From positions 1 to 45,247 of the forward strand of contig JAILGB010000030.1 of assembly GCA_024697185.1 (NCBI GenBank): 45,247 nt of DNA. Direction: 5' to 3'. Below the pieces are notes generated by a model, which saw nothing but the letters and a program-made list of their open reading frames with translations, searched no databases and had not been told where the DNA came from. Positions 17,157 through 25,872 of this stretch are shown here, in pieces; positions within the stretch are counted from its first letter, which is position 1, and each line of letters begins with the position of its first letter. This DNA comes from Opitutales bacterium. GTDB lineage: Bacteria > Verrucomicrobiota > Verrucomicrobiia > Opitutales > UBA953. The translations under genes were made by a program, and so were the position numbers.

Positions 17157-18248
17157 ATGAGCAGCGTTTCAGGAAAAATTTTTCAAATCGCCACCTTTGG
17201 CGAAAGTCACGGTCCCGCAATCGGTGTTGTCATTGACGGCGTTCCCGCACAGCTCCCGCTGAGCGCTGAAGAAATCCAGCGGGAACTCGACAGGCGCCGT
17301 CCCGGGCAGAGCGATCTCTCGACCGCGCGCAACGAATCCGATCTCGTCGAAATCCTCTCGGGCGTCTATGAAGGCAAAACGACGGGAACGCCGATCGCGC
17401 TCGTCGTCGCCAACTGCGACCAACGCCCCGGCGCCTACGACAAACTGCGCGAACAGTTTCGCCCGAGTCACGCGGATTTCACCTACATCGCAAAATACGG
17501 TTTTAGAAATCCCGAAGGCGGCGGACGCGCCTCCGCCCGCGAGACAATCGCCAGAGTCGCCGCCGGAGCCGTGGCAAAAAAAGTTTTGAAACAGCTCGCG
17601 CCCGACTTGGATTTTTCCTGCTATGTCGAAAGCGTCGCCGACATTTGTATGGATGCGGACGAAAATTTTTATGACCGCTCCGTCATCGACGCAAGTCCGA
17701 CGCGCTGTCCCGTTCCCGCCGTCGCCGATGCGATGGCAGCCAAAATCAAAGCAATCCGCGCCAGCGGCGATTCTCTCGGCGGCACAGTCCGCTGCAAAAT
17801 CCGCGGCGTTCCCGCCGGCTGGGGCGAGCCCGTCTTTGACCGTCTCGAAGCGGATCTCGCCAAGGCAATGCTCTCGATCCCGGCGACAAAAGGTTTTGAA
17901 ATCGGCAGCGGTTTTGCGGGAACACTGATGACGGGCTCGCAGCACAACGATCCCTTTGTCATAGGAGAAGACAAGAAAATACATACCGCAAGCAATCGTT
18001 CCGGCGGCATTCAAGGCGGGATTTCCAACGGCGAAGTCATCAATTTCAGAGTCGCCTTCAAACCGACGCCGACGATCGCCAAAACACAGCAGAGCGTCGA
18101 TGTTCGCGGGAACGCCTGCGAAGTCGTCGGCAAAGGCCGTCACGATCCCTGCGTGCTCCCGCGCGCCGTCCCAATTGTCGAGGCGATGGCGGCGCTAACC
18201 CTTGTCGAACACGCCTTGCGACAACGCGCGACCGCACCGATTCTTTGA
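17157..18248 (+). CDS. aroC: Chorismate synthase, 363 aa
   Basis: AroC eliminates phosphate from EPSP to give chorismate using reduced FMN. The three family signatures are seen: GESHGPAIGVVIDG at the N-terminus (residues 15-28), the central GGGRASARETIARVAAGAVAKK region (about 121-142), and the C-terminal RHDPCVLPRAVPIVEAM. Length is normal. Repeat copies are accommodated even inside conserved stretches, for example DGVPAQL. The ATG at 17157 gives the standard N-terminus. Confidence 0.97.
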   Translation: MSSVSGKIFQIATFGESHGPAIGVVIDGVPAQLPLSAEEIQRELDRRRPGQSDLSTARNESDLVEILSGVYEGKTTGTPIALVVANCDQRPGAYDKLREQFRPSHADFTYIAKYGFRNPEGGGRASARETIARVAAGAVAKKVLKQLAPDLDFSCYVESVADICMDADENFYDRSVIDASPTRCPVPAVADAMAAKIKAIRASGDSLGGTVRCKIRGVPAGWGEPVFDRLEADLAKAMLSIPATKGFEIGSGFAGTLMTGSQHNDPFVIGEDKKIHTASNRSGGIQGGISNGEVINFRVAFKPTPTIAKTQQSVDVRGNACEVVGKGRHDPCVLPRAVPIVEAMAALTLVEHALRQRATAPIL

Positions 18249-18256
18249 TTTTAACA

Positions 18257-19609
18257 ATGACCGACGACCTTTTTAACATGCCGGAAGGCGACGCGGGAAC
18301 GACAAAACAAAGCGATCCCGCAGCAGAAGGTTTCCGTCGGCCGCTGGCGGCGCGTATGCGTCCGCGCGATTTGAGCGAAGTCCTGGGGCAGGAAAAAATC
18401 TTGGGCGCGGGAACGCTTTTACCCAAACTCATCGAAACCGACAGTTTCGGCTCCCTGCTTTTTTACGGTCCTCCCGGCTGCGGCAAGACGACGCTCGCCG
18501 AAGTCATCGCGCACATGGCGCACTGCCACTGCGTCCGCATCAACGCCGTTCTCTCCAACAGCGGGGAGTTGCGGGAAATCCTCCGAATGGCCCGCAGCAA
18601 TCCCTCCATGCGCACGCTTTTGCTGATTGACGAGATTCATCGCTTTAACAAAGCGCAGCAGGATTTGCTCCTGCCGGATGTCGAAGCGGGCAACATCCGC
18701 CTGATCGGCTGCACGACGCACAATCCCGGATTTTATATCATTCCGCCCCTGCTGTCGCGCTCACATCTTTTCAGGCTCGAACCGGCAAACGCAGCCAATA
18801 TTTTGGCGGCTCTCAAACGCGCGCTCGCCGACAAGGAGCGCGGACTCGGCATGCTCGAGCTCAACGCCGACGACAAGGCGCTGACCGCGCTCGCGAATAT
18901 GAGCGACGGCGATATGCGGCGCGCCCTCAACGCCCTTGAAACCATCGCCCTCGCCCACGCGCCCAAAAGCGAAATCCGTCCCGACGATATCGCAACCTGG
19001 GCGAAAGAACGCCAAATCCGCTACGACCGGGACGAGGACGACCACTACGACACGATTTCCGCCTTTATCAAATCCGTCCGCGGGAGCGATCCCGACGCCG
19101 CCGTCTATTGGCTCGCCGTAATGTTGGAAGGCGGCGAAGATCCCCGCTTTATCGCGCGGCGGCTGGTGATTTTGGCGAGCGAAGACATCGGGCTGGCGGA
19201 TTCCCGGGGACTGCTCGTCGCCGTCGCCGCCCAACAAGCCGTCGATTTTATCGGAATGCCCGAAGCCCAGCTGACGCTTGCTCACGCGACGCTCTTTTTG
19301 GCGACCTGCCCCAAAAGCAATTCCGCCACAAACGCCATTTTCGCCGCGCAAAAATCCGTACGGGAAGGACGTCAGGCCGTGCCGCTCCATCTCAGAGACG
19401 CGCACAGCAAATTTAACACTTCGCTCGGCAACGGGAACGACTATCTTTATTCCCACGAGTTTCCGGAGGGGATTTCTGGGCAAAACTACATGGAAGAGCC
19501 CAAAAATTTTTATAAACCCCTCGGGAACGGCGCAGAAGCAGCCATCGCCGAACGCCTCGCCCACTGGAACGAACTCCGCCGACAAATCCGAAACCGCGGC
19601 AAAAAATAA
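18257..19609 (+). CDS. rarA: Replication-associated recombination protein A (RarA/MgsA), 450 aa
   Basis: RarA is a AAA+ ATPase of the clamp-loader superfamily that acts at stalled forks. RPRDLSEVLGQEKILG precedes Walker A GPPGCGKTT (71-79); Walker B LLLIDEIHRF is at 121-130, followed by NKAQQD; sensor 1 and the GCTT motif follow. The C-terminal tetramerisation domain has DPDAAVYWLAVMLEGGEDPRFIARR-like sequence. The ATG at 18257 is 8 nt after the aroC stop. The next gene is recC, so two recombination functions are adjacent. Confidence 0.96.
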   Translation: MTDDLFNMPEGDAGTTKQSDPAAEGFRRPLAARMRPRDLSEVLGQEKILGAGTLLPKLIETDSFGSLLFYGPPGCGKTTLAEVIAHMAHCHCVRINAVLSNSGELREILRMARSNPSMRTLLLIDEIHRFNKAQQDLLLPDVEAGNIRLIGCTTHNPGFYIIPPLLSRSHLFRLEPANAANILAALKRALADKERGLGMLELNADDKALTALANMSDGDMRRALNALETIALAHAPKSEIRPDDIATWAKERQIRYDRDEDDHYDTISAFIKSVRGSDPDAAVYWLAVMLEGGEDPRFIARRLVILASEDIGLADSRGLLVAVAAQQAVDFIGMPEAQLTLAHATLFLATCPKSNSATNAIFAAQKSVREGRQAVPLHLRDAHSKFNTSLGNGNDYLYSHEFPEGISGQNYMEEPKNFYKPLGNGAEAAIAERLAHWNELRRQIRNRGKK

Positions 19610-19636
19610 AATCCGCGTTCCCGCAAATCAAAATCG

Positions 19637-19642
19637 TATAAT
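19637..19642 (+). promoter_or_regulatory. recC -10 box
   Basis: A perfect TATAAT ends 6 nt before the recC ATG. No good -35 is visible at 16-18 nt; a repeat copy in the CGTTCCCGC orientation (19616-19624) covers that region. If it is used, the mRNA is leaderless. Confidence 0.45.
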
Positions 19643-19648
19643 TTCATT

Positions 19649-22600
19649 ATGAACCATACGCATTTTAATTTCGTTCCCGCTTTTTCCCTCGAAACGCTCG
19701 CCGACCGGATGATCGACGATATGAAAAGGGCAGAGGGCGACATCATGGAGGAAAAAATCGTATTGGTGATGAATCCGGCGCAAGGCTCGTGGCTCAAACA
19801 ATACATCGCACGCAAGACCGGCATCTGCGCCAACATTCATTTCTGTAGCCCGGACAAATATTTCAACTCCCTTCTCGCCCGACATTCCGGAGATGAAATC
19901 TTCGCGCAACTCCCGCTCGCCTGGCGGATTTTCAAAACATTCCAAAAAAATCCGGACCATTTCAATTTCAAATTTCGGGACAATTCAGAAAACGACCTAA
20001 TGGTCCTGGCTGACATTCTCGCGAAACTTTTTTGGAGCTATCAGACGCGCCGTCCCGAAATGATCGATGTCTGGCAGCGGAAACTCGATGACAGCGCCTA
20101 CACCGGAGAAACGATCCAAAAAGAGTTTCGCGACGAATACCATCGTCAAAAAAAACTCTGGCAGGCGCTCGAACTCAAGACGCACGATGTCCCCGCCTGT
20201 CGTTTTGTCGATTTTTTGTCGAACAAGATTTCCGTTCCCGTGCCGCGGCAAATCTTTGTTTTCGCTCCGACGGCAATGCCGCGCCTGCACTATCGTTTTT
20301 TACAAAAACTCTCCGACGGCGACTGCACGGTCAACTTTTATTACCACAATCTCTCCTCCGATCTCTGGACGGAGACGGAGAGTGAAAAAAAGATAGAAAA
20401 AGACAAACTGCGTTCCCGCCCGCAACTCGAAAGCGAAGAAAAATGGATCGAGAGCGTTCGCGGGAACGAGCTTTTGACAACTTGGGGAAAAGCCGCAAGA
20501 AAAATGGCGATGCAGCTCATCGACGACAATTTGCTCGACGGCGACAACAGAGACGAGGCACCCGCGGGAACGACCCTTTTGCAACGCGTGCAGGCGGATA
20601 TTCGCGGGAACGTCGCCGATCCCGAAAAATACGAACGCGACGACGATTCGCTCCTCATCCATGCGGCGCGTTCGCCATTGCGGGAGATCGAAATCCTCTA
20701 CGACGAGCTCTCAAAAATCTTTGAAAAAGAAAAAAATATGAACGCGCGCGATGTTATCGTCCTCGTTCCCGACATCGAATCCTACGCCCAGGAAATCCAC
20801 GCGGTTTTCGGCGCAGACGACTCGGCGTTCCGCTACACCGTCAACGACCGGAAATCCTCCGTCGCAAGATCTGGTGTGCGAACATTTTTAAACCTGCTCG
20901 GAATCATTCAAAACAGCTTGAAAATCTCCGACATCCTCGAACTTTTCAACTGCCAGGCAGTGCTTAAAAAATTTTCCATCGAAAAAGACCGCGTCAAAAC
21001 ACTGCGAAAGCTTATCCTCGACAGCAACTGGAAAAACGGATATGACGCGGAAACACGGCGCAGGGAACTCGAAGAATTTTGCAATCTCGGCGAAAATGCT
21101 CCCGAGGACTCGCGCTTTTTTTATCAAAACAGCTACGAATTCGCGAAACGACGCTTGATTTTGGGGCTTGCGCTCAATAACGATTTTGATGACGAAGTGC
21201 TCGAAGAAGAGGACGGCAACGGCATCGCGCCCGTTAAAGGTCTCAAAGCCGACAAAGACAGTCAAGACCTGCTCGAAATCTTTTTTAAAGTCATCGAAAA
21301 ACTCCAGCAGCTGAGCACGAGGATCAAAAACTCCCGCAGCCCGGAAGAATGGTCGCTCTTCATCAAAGAGGAAATCCTTGAGGAATTTTTCTGCCTCGAC
21401 AACGAATTTGACATTTTTAAAATCAACAGCGCACTCGACACTCTCAGTGCCAGCGCCAAAAAAGTCGCTTTTGAAGACAAATGCAATTTCGCAAGCTTCC
21501 TTACGCTTTTGAAAAAAAACATCGACACGATCAAACACCGCGCGCCGGAGATATTGAGAGGCGGGATCACTTTTTGTGAACTCCAGCCGATGAGAAACAT
21601 TTCCAGCGACGTCGTCTGCATCGTCGGACTCTCGACCGGCGAGTTCCCGCGACAAAACAAAAATAGCAACAACGACCTGACCTATCTTTGGGACAAAAAA
21701 ATAAAAGTCGCAGGCGAAAACAAAATTTATCTCTGGGACAGAACCGCCCGTGAAGACGATTGCCTTCTCCTGCTCGAATCTGTTCTCGCGGCAAAAAAAT
21801 ATCTGCGGCTCTCCTATATCAGCGGCAAACAAACCGACAACAAGGAAAAACCACCCGCCTCACCCCTCGGAAAATTTATCGAATACCTCTGCAAAATCGT
21901 CGGCGGGAACGACAAAAAAAGCGCCGCCGAAAAATTTATCAAAAAACACCCGCTGCAGGATTTTGAAGACGCGGGAACGAGAATCCCGTCCCTCGCAAAA
22001 CTGAACAAAGCGCTCTCCGAAGATTTGAAAGGGAAAATGCAGATAAAGCCGATCCCGACAGACAAAGAGCACTTGGGATTTGATCCAAAAAATTTCAGCC
22101 TCAACGAAATCCTCGATTTTTACAACAATCCGGGAGAATATCTTTTCAAAAAACTCAATCTGCGGCTCCCCTACAACAAAAGCGAAGAAACAGAAAATCC
22201 CGAACTCGACCCGCTTAAAAAACTCGATCCGCTCAAAATGCTGAAATTAAAGGCTGCCGAAATCGCTTTTAAAACAGTCCTCTCCGAACTCGAAAACGGG
22301 AACCGCGACCAGCAAAAGCTACAGAAAAACGTCAACGACAGCGTCAACGGCAAACTCAAAGAAATCCAAAAAGCGAAATTCGCCGCCGGATCTGCCAGCG
22401 CCTTTGACAAAGCCGAATCCGAAACGATAAGTTACAATCTCAACAAAAAGCCGTTTCTTGAAGAGGGATTAGAACTCAATAAAGAATTGGAACTGGAGAT
22501 CAACGAACGCAAGATCTCCTACTCGTTCCCGATTTTTGAAATCGAGACCACGCAAAAAACAAAAAAGAAAACAACAATCACAAATCACTATTACATTTTA

Positions 22601-22912
22601 GAAAAACCCGAACACGATATAAAAATCGTCTATGCCTTCTTAAACGAAATCGAAAAAGACAAAAGCGGCACTTTCAATGAAGGCGAAGCGGAAATTACAT
22701 ACGACTTCAAACTTAATCGTTTTAGTAAAAACAAAATTCCGCGTCCGGATAAGCAGGATTGCAAGCCGCTCAAAACCTACATCGAAGACTTTTTCAAAGC
22801 CCTCAAATTAGATCGAGCGACTTTGGAAAAATTAGAGAAAGAAGCGGCATCTTACCAAAAGCCGTATTTCGACTTTCTTCTCAATAGCGTTCCCGCAGAG
22901 GCGGCTACTTAA
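19649..22912 (+). CDS. recC: Exodeoxyribonuclease V gamma subunit, RecC-like, 1087 aa
   Basis: RecC is the Chi-recognising, inactivated-helicase subunit of RecBCD. Evidence: an N-terminal WLKQYIARKTGICANIHF segment (RecC form WLxxxLAxxxGIxAN), FVFAPTAMPRLHYRFLQKL (usual FGxSxLPPxxLxxLxxL), and the hallmark ITFCELQPMRNI followed by VVCIVGLSTGEFPR near residues 640-668. Length (1087) is close to E. coli RecC (1122). No recB or recD is adjacent. The 3' third is more AT- and Lys-rich than the rest. Its stop overlaps the convergent GH20 gene by 8 bp. Confidence 0.92.
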   Translation: MNHTHFNFVPAFSLETLADRMIDDMKRAEGDIMEEKIVLVMNPAQGSWLKQYIARKTGICANIHFCSPDKYFNSLLARHSGDEIFAQLPLAWRIFKTFQKNPDHFNFKFRDNSENDLMVLADILAKLFWSYQTRRPEMIDVWQRKLDDSAYTGETIQKEFRDEYHRQKKLWQALELKTHDVPACRFVDFLSNKISVPVPRQIFVFAPTAMPRLHYRFLQKLSDGDCTVNFYYHNLSSDLWTETESEKKIEKDKLRSRPQLESEEKWIESVRGNELLTTWGKAARKMAMQLIDDNLLDGDNRDEAPAGTTLLQRVQADIRGNVADPEKYERDDDSLLIHAARSPLREIEILYDELSKIFEKEKNMNARDVIVLVPDIESYAQEIHAVFGADDSAFRYTVNDRKSSVARSGVRTFLNLLGIIQNSLKISDILELFNCQAVLKKFSIEKDRVKTLRKLILDSNWKNGYDAETRRRELEEFCNLGENAPEDSRFFYQNSYEFAKRRLILGLALNNDFDDEVLEEEDGNGIAPVKGLKADKDSQDLLEIFFKVIEKLQQLSTRIKNSRSPEEWSLFIKEEILEEFFCLDNEFDIFKINSALDTLSASAKKVAFEDKCNFASFLTLLKKNIDTIKHRAPEILRGGITFCELQPMRNISSDVVCIVGLSTGEFPRQNKNSNNDLTYLWDKKIKVAGENKIYLWDRTAREDDCLLLLESVLAAKKYLRLSYISGKQTDNKEKPPASPLGKFIEYLCKIVGGNDKKSAAEKFIKKHPLQDFEDAGTRIPSLAKLNKALSEDLKGKMQIKPIPTDKEHLGFDPKNFSLNEILDFYNNPGEYLFKKLNLRLPYNKSEETENPELDPLKKLDPLKMLKLKAAEIAFKTVLSELENGNRDQQKLQKNVNDSVNGKLKEIQKAKFAAGSASAFDKAESETISYNLNKKPFLEEGLELNKELELEINERKISYSFPIFEIETTQKTKKKTTITNHYYILEKPEHDIKIVYAFLNEIEKDKSGTFNEGEAEITYDFKLNRFSKNKIPRPDKQDCKPLKTYIEDFFKALKLDRATLEKLEKEAASYQKPYFDFLLNSVPAEAAT

Positions 22913-24836
22913 CCGACTCGGGATTGACAAATTCGATACTTTTGACCGGAGCGTTCCCGTCGAGAGAGACTGGAGCGAATGTAAACATCCAGCGTGAGAG
23001 ACGAAGTTGCGGCAAGGAAAACGTTCCGGCGGGCAGCTTGAACAAAATGCGATTGATGCCCGGCTTCAACTGAATCTGCATCGGCGGGCGCGTGGTCCAG
23101 TTTTCGTTTTGCAAAGGGATTTCCTGGCTTTTGTTTTTGTGGCTGTTTTTCCAATCCGGCGGCGGGAGTTCTTTGCCGTTGATCCAAACTTTACTGTCAA
23201 AATAATCCCATTTTCCCGCGGGTGGCGGAAGATCCGGCTCGGAGGCGCTATAATAGTGCGTTTGGATATAGGCGCCGATTTTTTGCGCCTTGTCGGACTT
23301 GATGAAGGCTTCGGCGTAAACGGTTGAGTTTTTTTGCGGATTTTTGAAAAATCCGGCGACGGTGTCCTCGCCCCAAACATGTCGCAGGTAGATTGCCGCG
23401 CCGCGAGCGAGACGTGTCTTGAAGCCGGCGAGCGATTTTTCTTTTTCCGGCGGGAACGCCTTTTTAAAATCGCCGCCGTTGTCGAACGGCTCATCGGTGA
23501 TGCGCCAGATGATGTCTGCCTGCGGCACCCACGGGAACGCCTTTCCCATCTCGCGTTTCACGTAGAGTTCCCGCCGTTCAAAATCCTTAAAATATTCGAG
23601 TTCCTCGCCGTCAAACGGAATATTGACGCCTTGGGTTTTAAAAAGATCCTTGCGTCCGCCGCGCCAAACCGACTCCGCGAAAGCGAGCATCGAGGCGTGA
23701 AAAGCATTATTTTGCAAAAGTCCCTCCGTACCGACAATGTATCGGTCAGCCCAAATGGCAGCTTCTCCGCCGCCGATGGTGCCGTTACACTCGGGAACGC
23801 CGCCAAAGTTTGAAAACAAGACCGCTACGGGATCGGCGAAACCGTCAAAATGGTTCAAATAATGCAGCCTGCCGTCCACCGACAGCGTTCCCGTGAGGGG
23901 ACATCCGCGGGAACTCCACATATTCACGAGATCGACTTCGCCGGGAGCGACCTGCGCGCCGGGATTCCAAATGCCGACTTTACGGCCGGCGTCGCGAACA
24001 TGCTTGCGCACGGCGGGAACGAAATTCGTATCGTCGATCCGGACCTCATCCGTGCCGATATGGAAAAACGGAGTTTTGTCAAGCTGCGGGAACGCGTTTT
24101 CAAACGCTTCCGTCAAAAGACGTTTGACGGCGACAAGTCCCTGCTCCGACTGCGGGTCAAAGCCCATCGCCTTGACAAAAGCGCGATTGTGGCCGGGAAC
24201 GTCGATTTCGGGAACGACCGTAACTCCGCGCGCATAACAATAATCGACAAATTCCCGCAGTTCTGAAAACTTATAAAATTTGCCGGGATCGCGCTCATAG
24301 GACGCGGGCGCGTTAAGTTTGGGATAAATTTTTGACTCGAGCCGCCACCCCTGATTATCGGTGAGATGCCAGTGAAAAACATTGATTTTTCGCGCCGCCA
24401 AAAAATCGATAATGCCTTTGAGGTCTTTGATCGGGATATAGGAACGTCCGCAATCGATCATAAATGAGCGATAGGGATAAGCGGGCCAGTCCTTGATTTT
24501 GCAGGCGGGAACGGTCTGGCTCTTGTCGAGTTCCGCCGCCCAGAGCATTTGGTCGAGAGTTTTTTGAGCGTTGGCGATGCCGAGTTTTGATGTGGCGCTG
24601 ATCTTGGCGCCCGCCGCCGTAATCGTCAAAAGATAGGCTTCCGCCTGCGCATGCTCGGGAACGCCGTCAATTTTTTTGAGCATTTTGACAGCCGGCTTCG
24701 TTTTTAGTTTCGCCACCGGACATTTTTGAGTCTTGTGCTCCTCATATTTTTGCGGGAGCGGTATCACATTGCAAACCGCCTGTGCCAACAATGAAAAAAG
24801 CAAAAATAAAAGTGAGGAAAGAACAGCCTTTTTCAT
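22905..24836 (-). CDS. Secreted beta-N-acetylhexosaminidase, GH20, 643 aa
   Basis: The enzyme removes terminal N-acetylhexosamines by substrate-assisted catalysis. A signal peptide (residues 1-20, AQA-V) shows export. The N-terminal GH20b-like domain is followed by the catalytic barrel with CGRSYIPIKDLKGIIDF, HWHLTDNQGWRLE and the catalytic Asp-Glu pair in HIGTDEV (about 257-263; most members have HIGGDEV). The C-terminal region after about residue 480 is a beta-rich accessory domain. It starts 24 nt after dapA on the same strand, so the two may be co-transcribed. Host glycans or recycled cell wall are possible substrates. Confidence 0.93.
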   Translation of the reverse strand: MKKAVLSSLLFLLFSLLAQAVCNVIPLPQKYEEHKTQKCPVAKLKTKPAVKMLKKIDGVPEHAQAEAYLLTITAAGAKISATSKLGIANAQKTLDQMLWAAELDKSQTVPACKIKDWPAYPYRSFMIDCGRSYIPIKDLKGIIDFLAARKINVFHWHLTDNQGWRLESKIYPKLNAPASYERDPGKFYKFSELREFVDYCYARGVTVVPEIDVPGHNRAFVKAMGFDPQSEQGLVAVKRLLTEAFENAFPQLDKTPFFHIGTDEVRIDDTNFVPAVRKHVRDAGRKVGIWNPGAQVAPGEVDLVNMWSSRGCPLTGTLSVDGRLHYLNHFDGFADPVAVLFSNFGGVPECNGTIGGGEAAIWADRYIVGTEGLLQNNAFHASMLAFAESVWRGGRKDLFKTQGVNIPFDGEELEYFKDFERRELYVKREMGKAFPWVPQADIIWRITDEPFDNGGDFKKAFPPEKEKSLAGFKTRLARGAAIYLRHVWGEDTVAGFFKNPQKNSTVYAEAFIKSDKAQKIGAYIQTHYYSASEPDLPPPAGKWDYFDSKVWINGKELPPPDWKNSHKNKSQEIPLQNENWTTRPPMQIQLKPGINRILFKLPAGTFSLPQLRLSRWMFTFAPVSLDGNAPVKSIEFVNPESVK

Positions 24837-24860
24837 TCTCGATTTCGCTTTTAATATTTT

Positions 24861-25769
24861 TTAAAATTTGATTCCCTCAAGTTTTTGTCGGGCTGCGTCC
24901 ATTGCCTCCGCGACGATTTGCCGGTTGGCGTCGCTCATCTCGACGAGCGGCAGACGGACTTCCTCCGATGAAATCAGCCCGGCGCGCGCGCAAGCAAATT
25001 TTGCGGGAACGGGATTGGGCTCGATAAAAAACTTTTTAGACAGATCGATCAAAATATCGTTGAGCGCCTTGGCGCCCAGATAATCGCCGGCAGCCATTTT
25101 GGCGACCATCGCAGCCACTGCCCTCGGCAGATAATTTGAAACAACGGAAATCACACCGCGCGCGCCCAATGTCATAAACGGCAGAACCAAAGAATCGTCA
25201 CCGCTCGTCACTAAAAAATCCTCGTCGAGTGTGTTCACAAGCTTTTGCACCTTGTCGCACGAACCTCCGGCTTCTTTGATACCGACAATATTTTTGTAAT
25301 TTTCGCGCAAGCGTTTTACGGTTTCCGTGGCAATCTCGATCCCGCAACGGCCGGGAATGGAATATAAAATGATCGGCTTTTGCGTCGCCTCGGCAACGGC
25401 GGCAAAATGGCGATAAACGCCTTCCTGATTGGGTTTGTTGTAATACGGCGCGACCAAAAGGAACGCGTCCGCGCCGACTTTTTCCGCTTCCTTTGTCAGA
25501 TGAATGGCCTCCGATGTGGAGTTGGAGCCCGTTCCCGCCACCACGGGAACGCGACCTGCCGCGTATTCCACCGTGCGCGCAATGACCTCGATATGTTCTT
25601 CATGCGTCAATGTCGGACTCTCGCCGGTCGTTCCCACGGAAACGATCCCGTCGATACCTTCGCTCACTTGGTATTCAACCAATTTTTTCAAATCGCCGTA
25701 ATCGACTTCGCCATGGCTCATCGGGGTGATGAGCGCCGTTAACGCACCGGAAAAAATATGCTTAGACAT
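24861..25769 (-). CDS. dapA: 4-hydroxy-tetrahydrodipicolinate synthase, 302 aa
   Basis: DapA condenses pyruvate with aspartate semialdehyde in lysine/diaminopimelate synthesis. GTTGES is at residues 46-51, Tyr109-Tyr110 in APYYNKP, catalytic Tyr136 in YSIPGRCG (usually YNVPGRT), and the Schiff-base Lys165 in GIKEA. The GRCG variant and the close neighbour GH20 leave a small chance of a related aldolase (for example a sialate lyase), but the motifs favour DapA. It has its own promoter. Confidence 0.93.
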   Translation of the reverse strand: MSKHIFSGALTALITPMSHGEVDYGDLKKLVEYQVSEGIDGIVSVGTTGESPTLTHEEHIEVIARTVEYAAGRVPVVAGTGSNSTSEAIHLTKEAEKVGADAFLLVAPYYNKPNQEGVYRHFAAVAEATQKPIILYSIPGRCGIEIATETVKRLRENYKNIVGIKEAGGSCDKVQKLVNTLDEDFLVTSGDDSLVLPFMTLGARGVISVVSNYLPRAVAAMVAKMAAGDYLGAKALNDILIDLSKKFFIEPNPVPAKFACARAGLISSEEVRLPLVEMSDANRQIVAEAMDAARQKLEGIKF

Positions 25770-25777
25770 AATGAGTC

Positions 25778-25806
25778 ATTATAAAATAGAGCCCTTGAAT
25801 TGGCAA
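25778..25806 (-). promoter_or_regulatory. dapA promoter, predicted leaderless
   Basis: On the minus strand, TTGCCA (25801-25806), 17 nt, TATAAT (25778-25783), then 8 nt to the dapA ATG. Confidence 0.75.
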
Positions 25807-25813
25807 TTTTAAA

Positions 25814-25856
25814 GGCAATCACGGGAACGGAAAAATCTCGCGTTCCCGTGATTGCC
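25814..25856 (-). terminator. Terminator of purB
   Basis: A perfect 16-bp inverted repeat, GGCAATCACGGGAACG and its complement, around an 11-nt loop, with TTTAAAATT following on the minus strand. Each arm contains one repeat copy in opposite orientation. Confidence 0.8.
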
Positions 25857-25872
25857 TCCCTTAAAAAAATCC

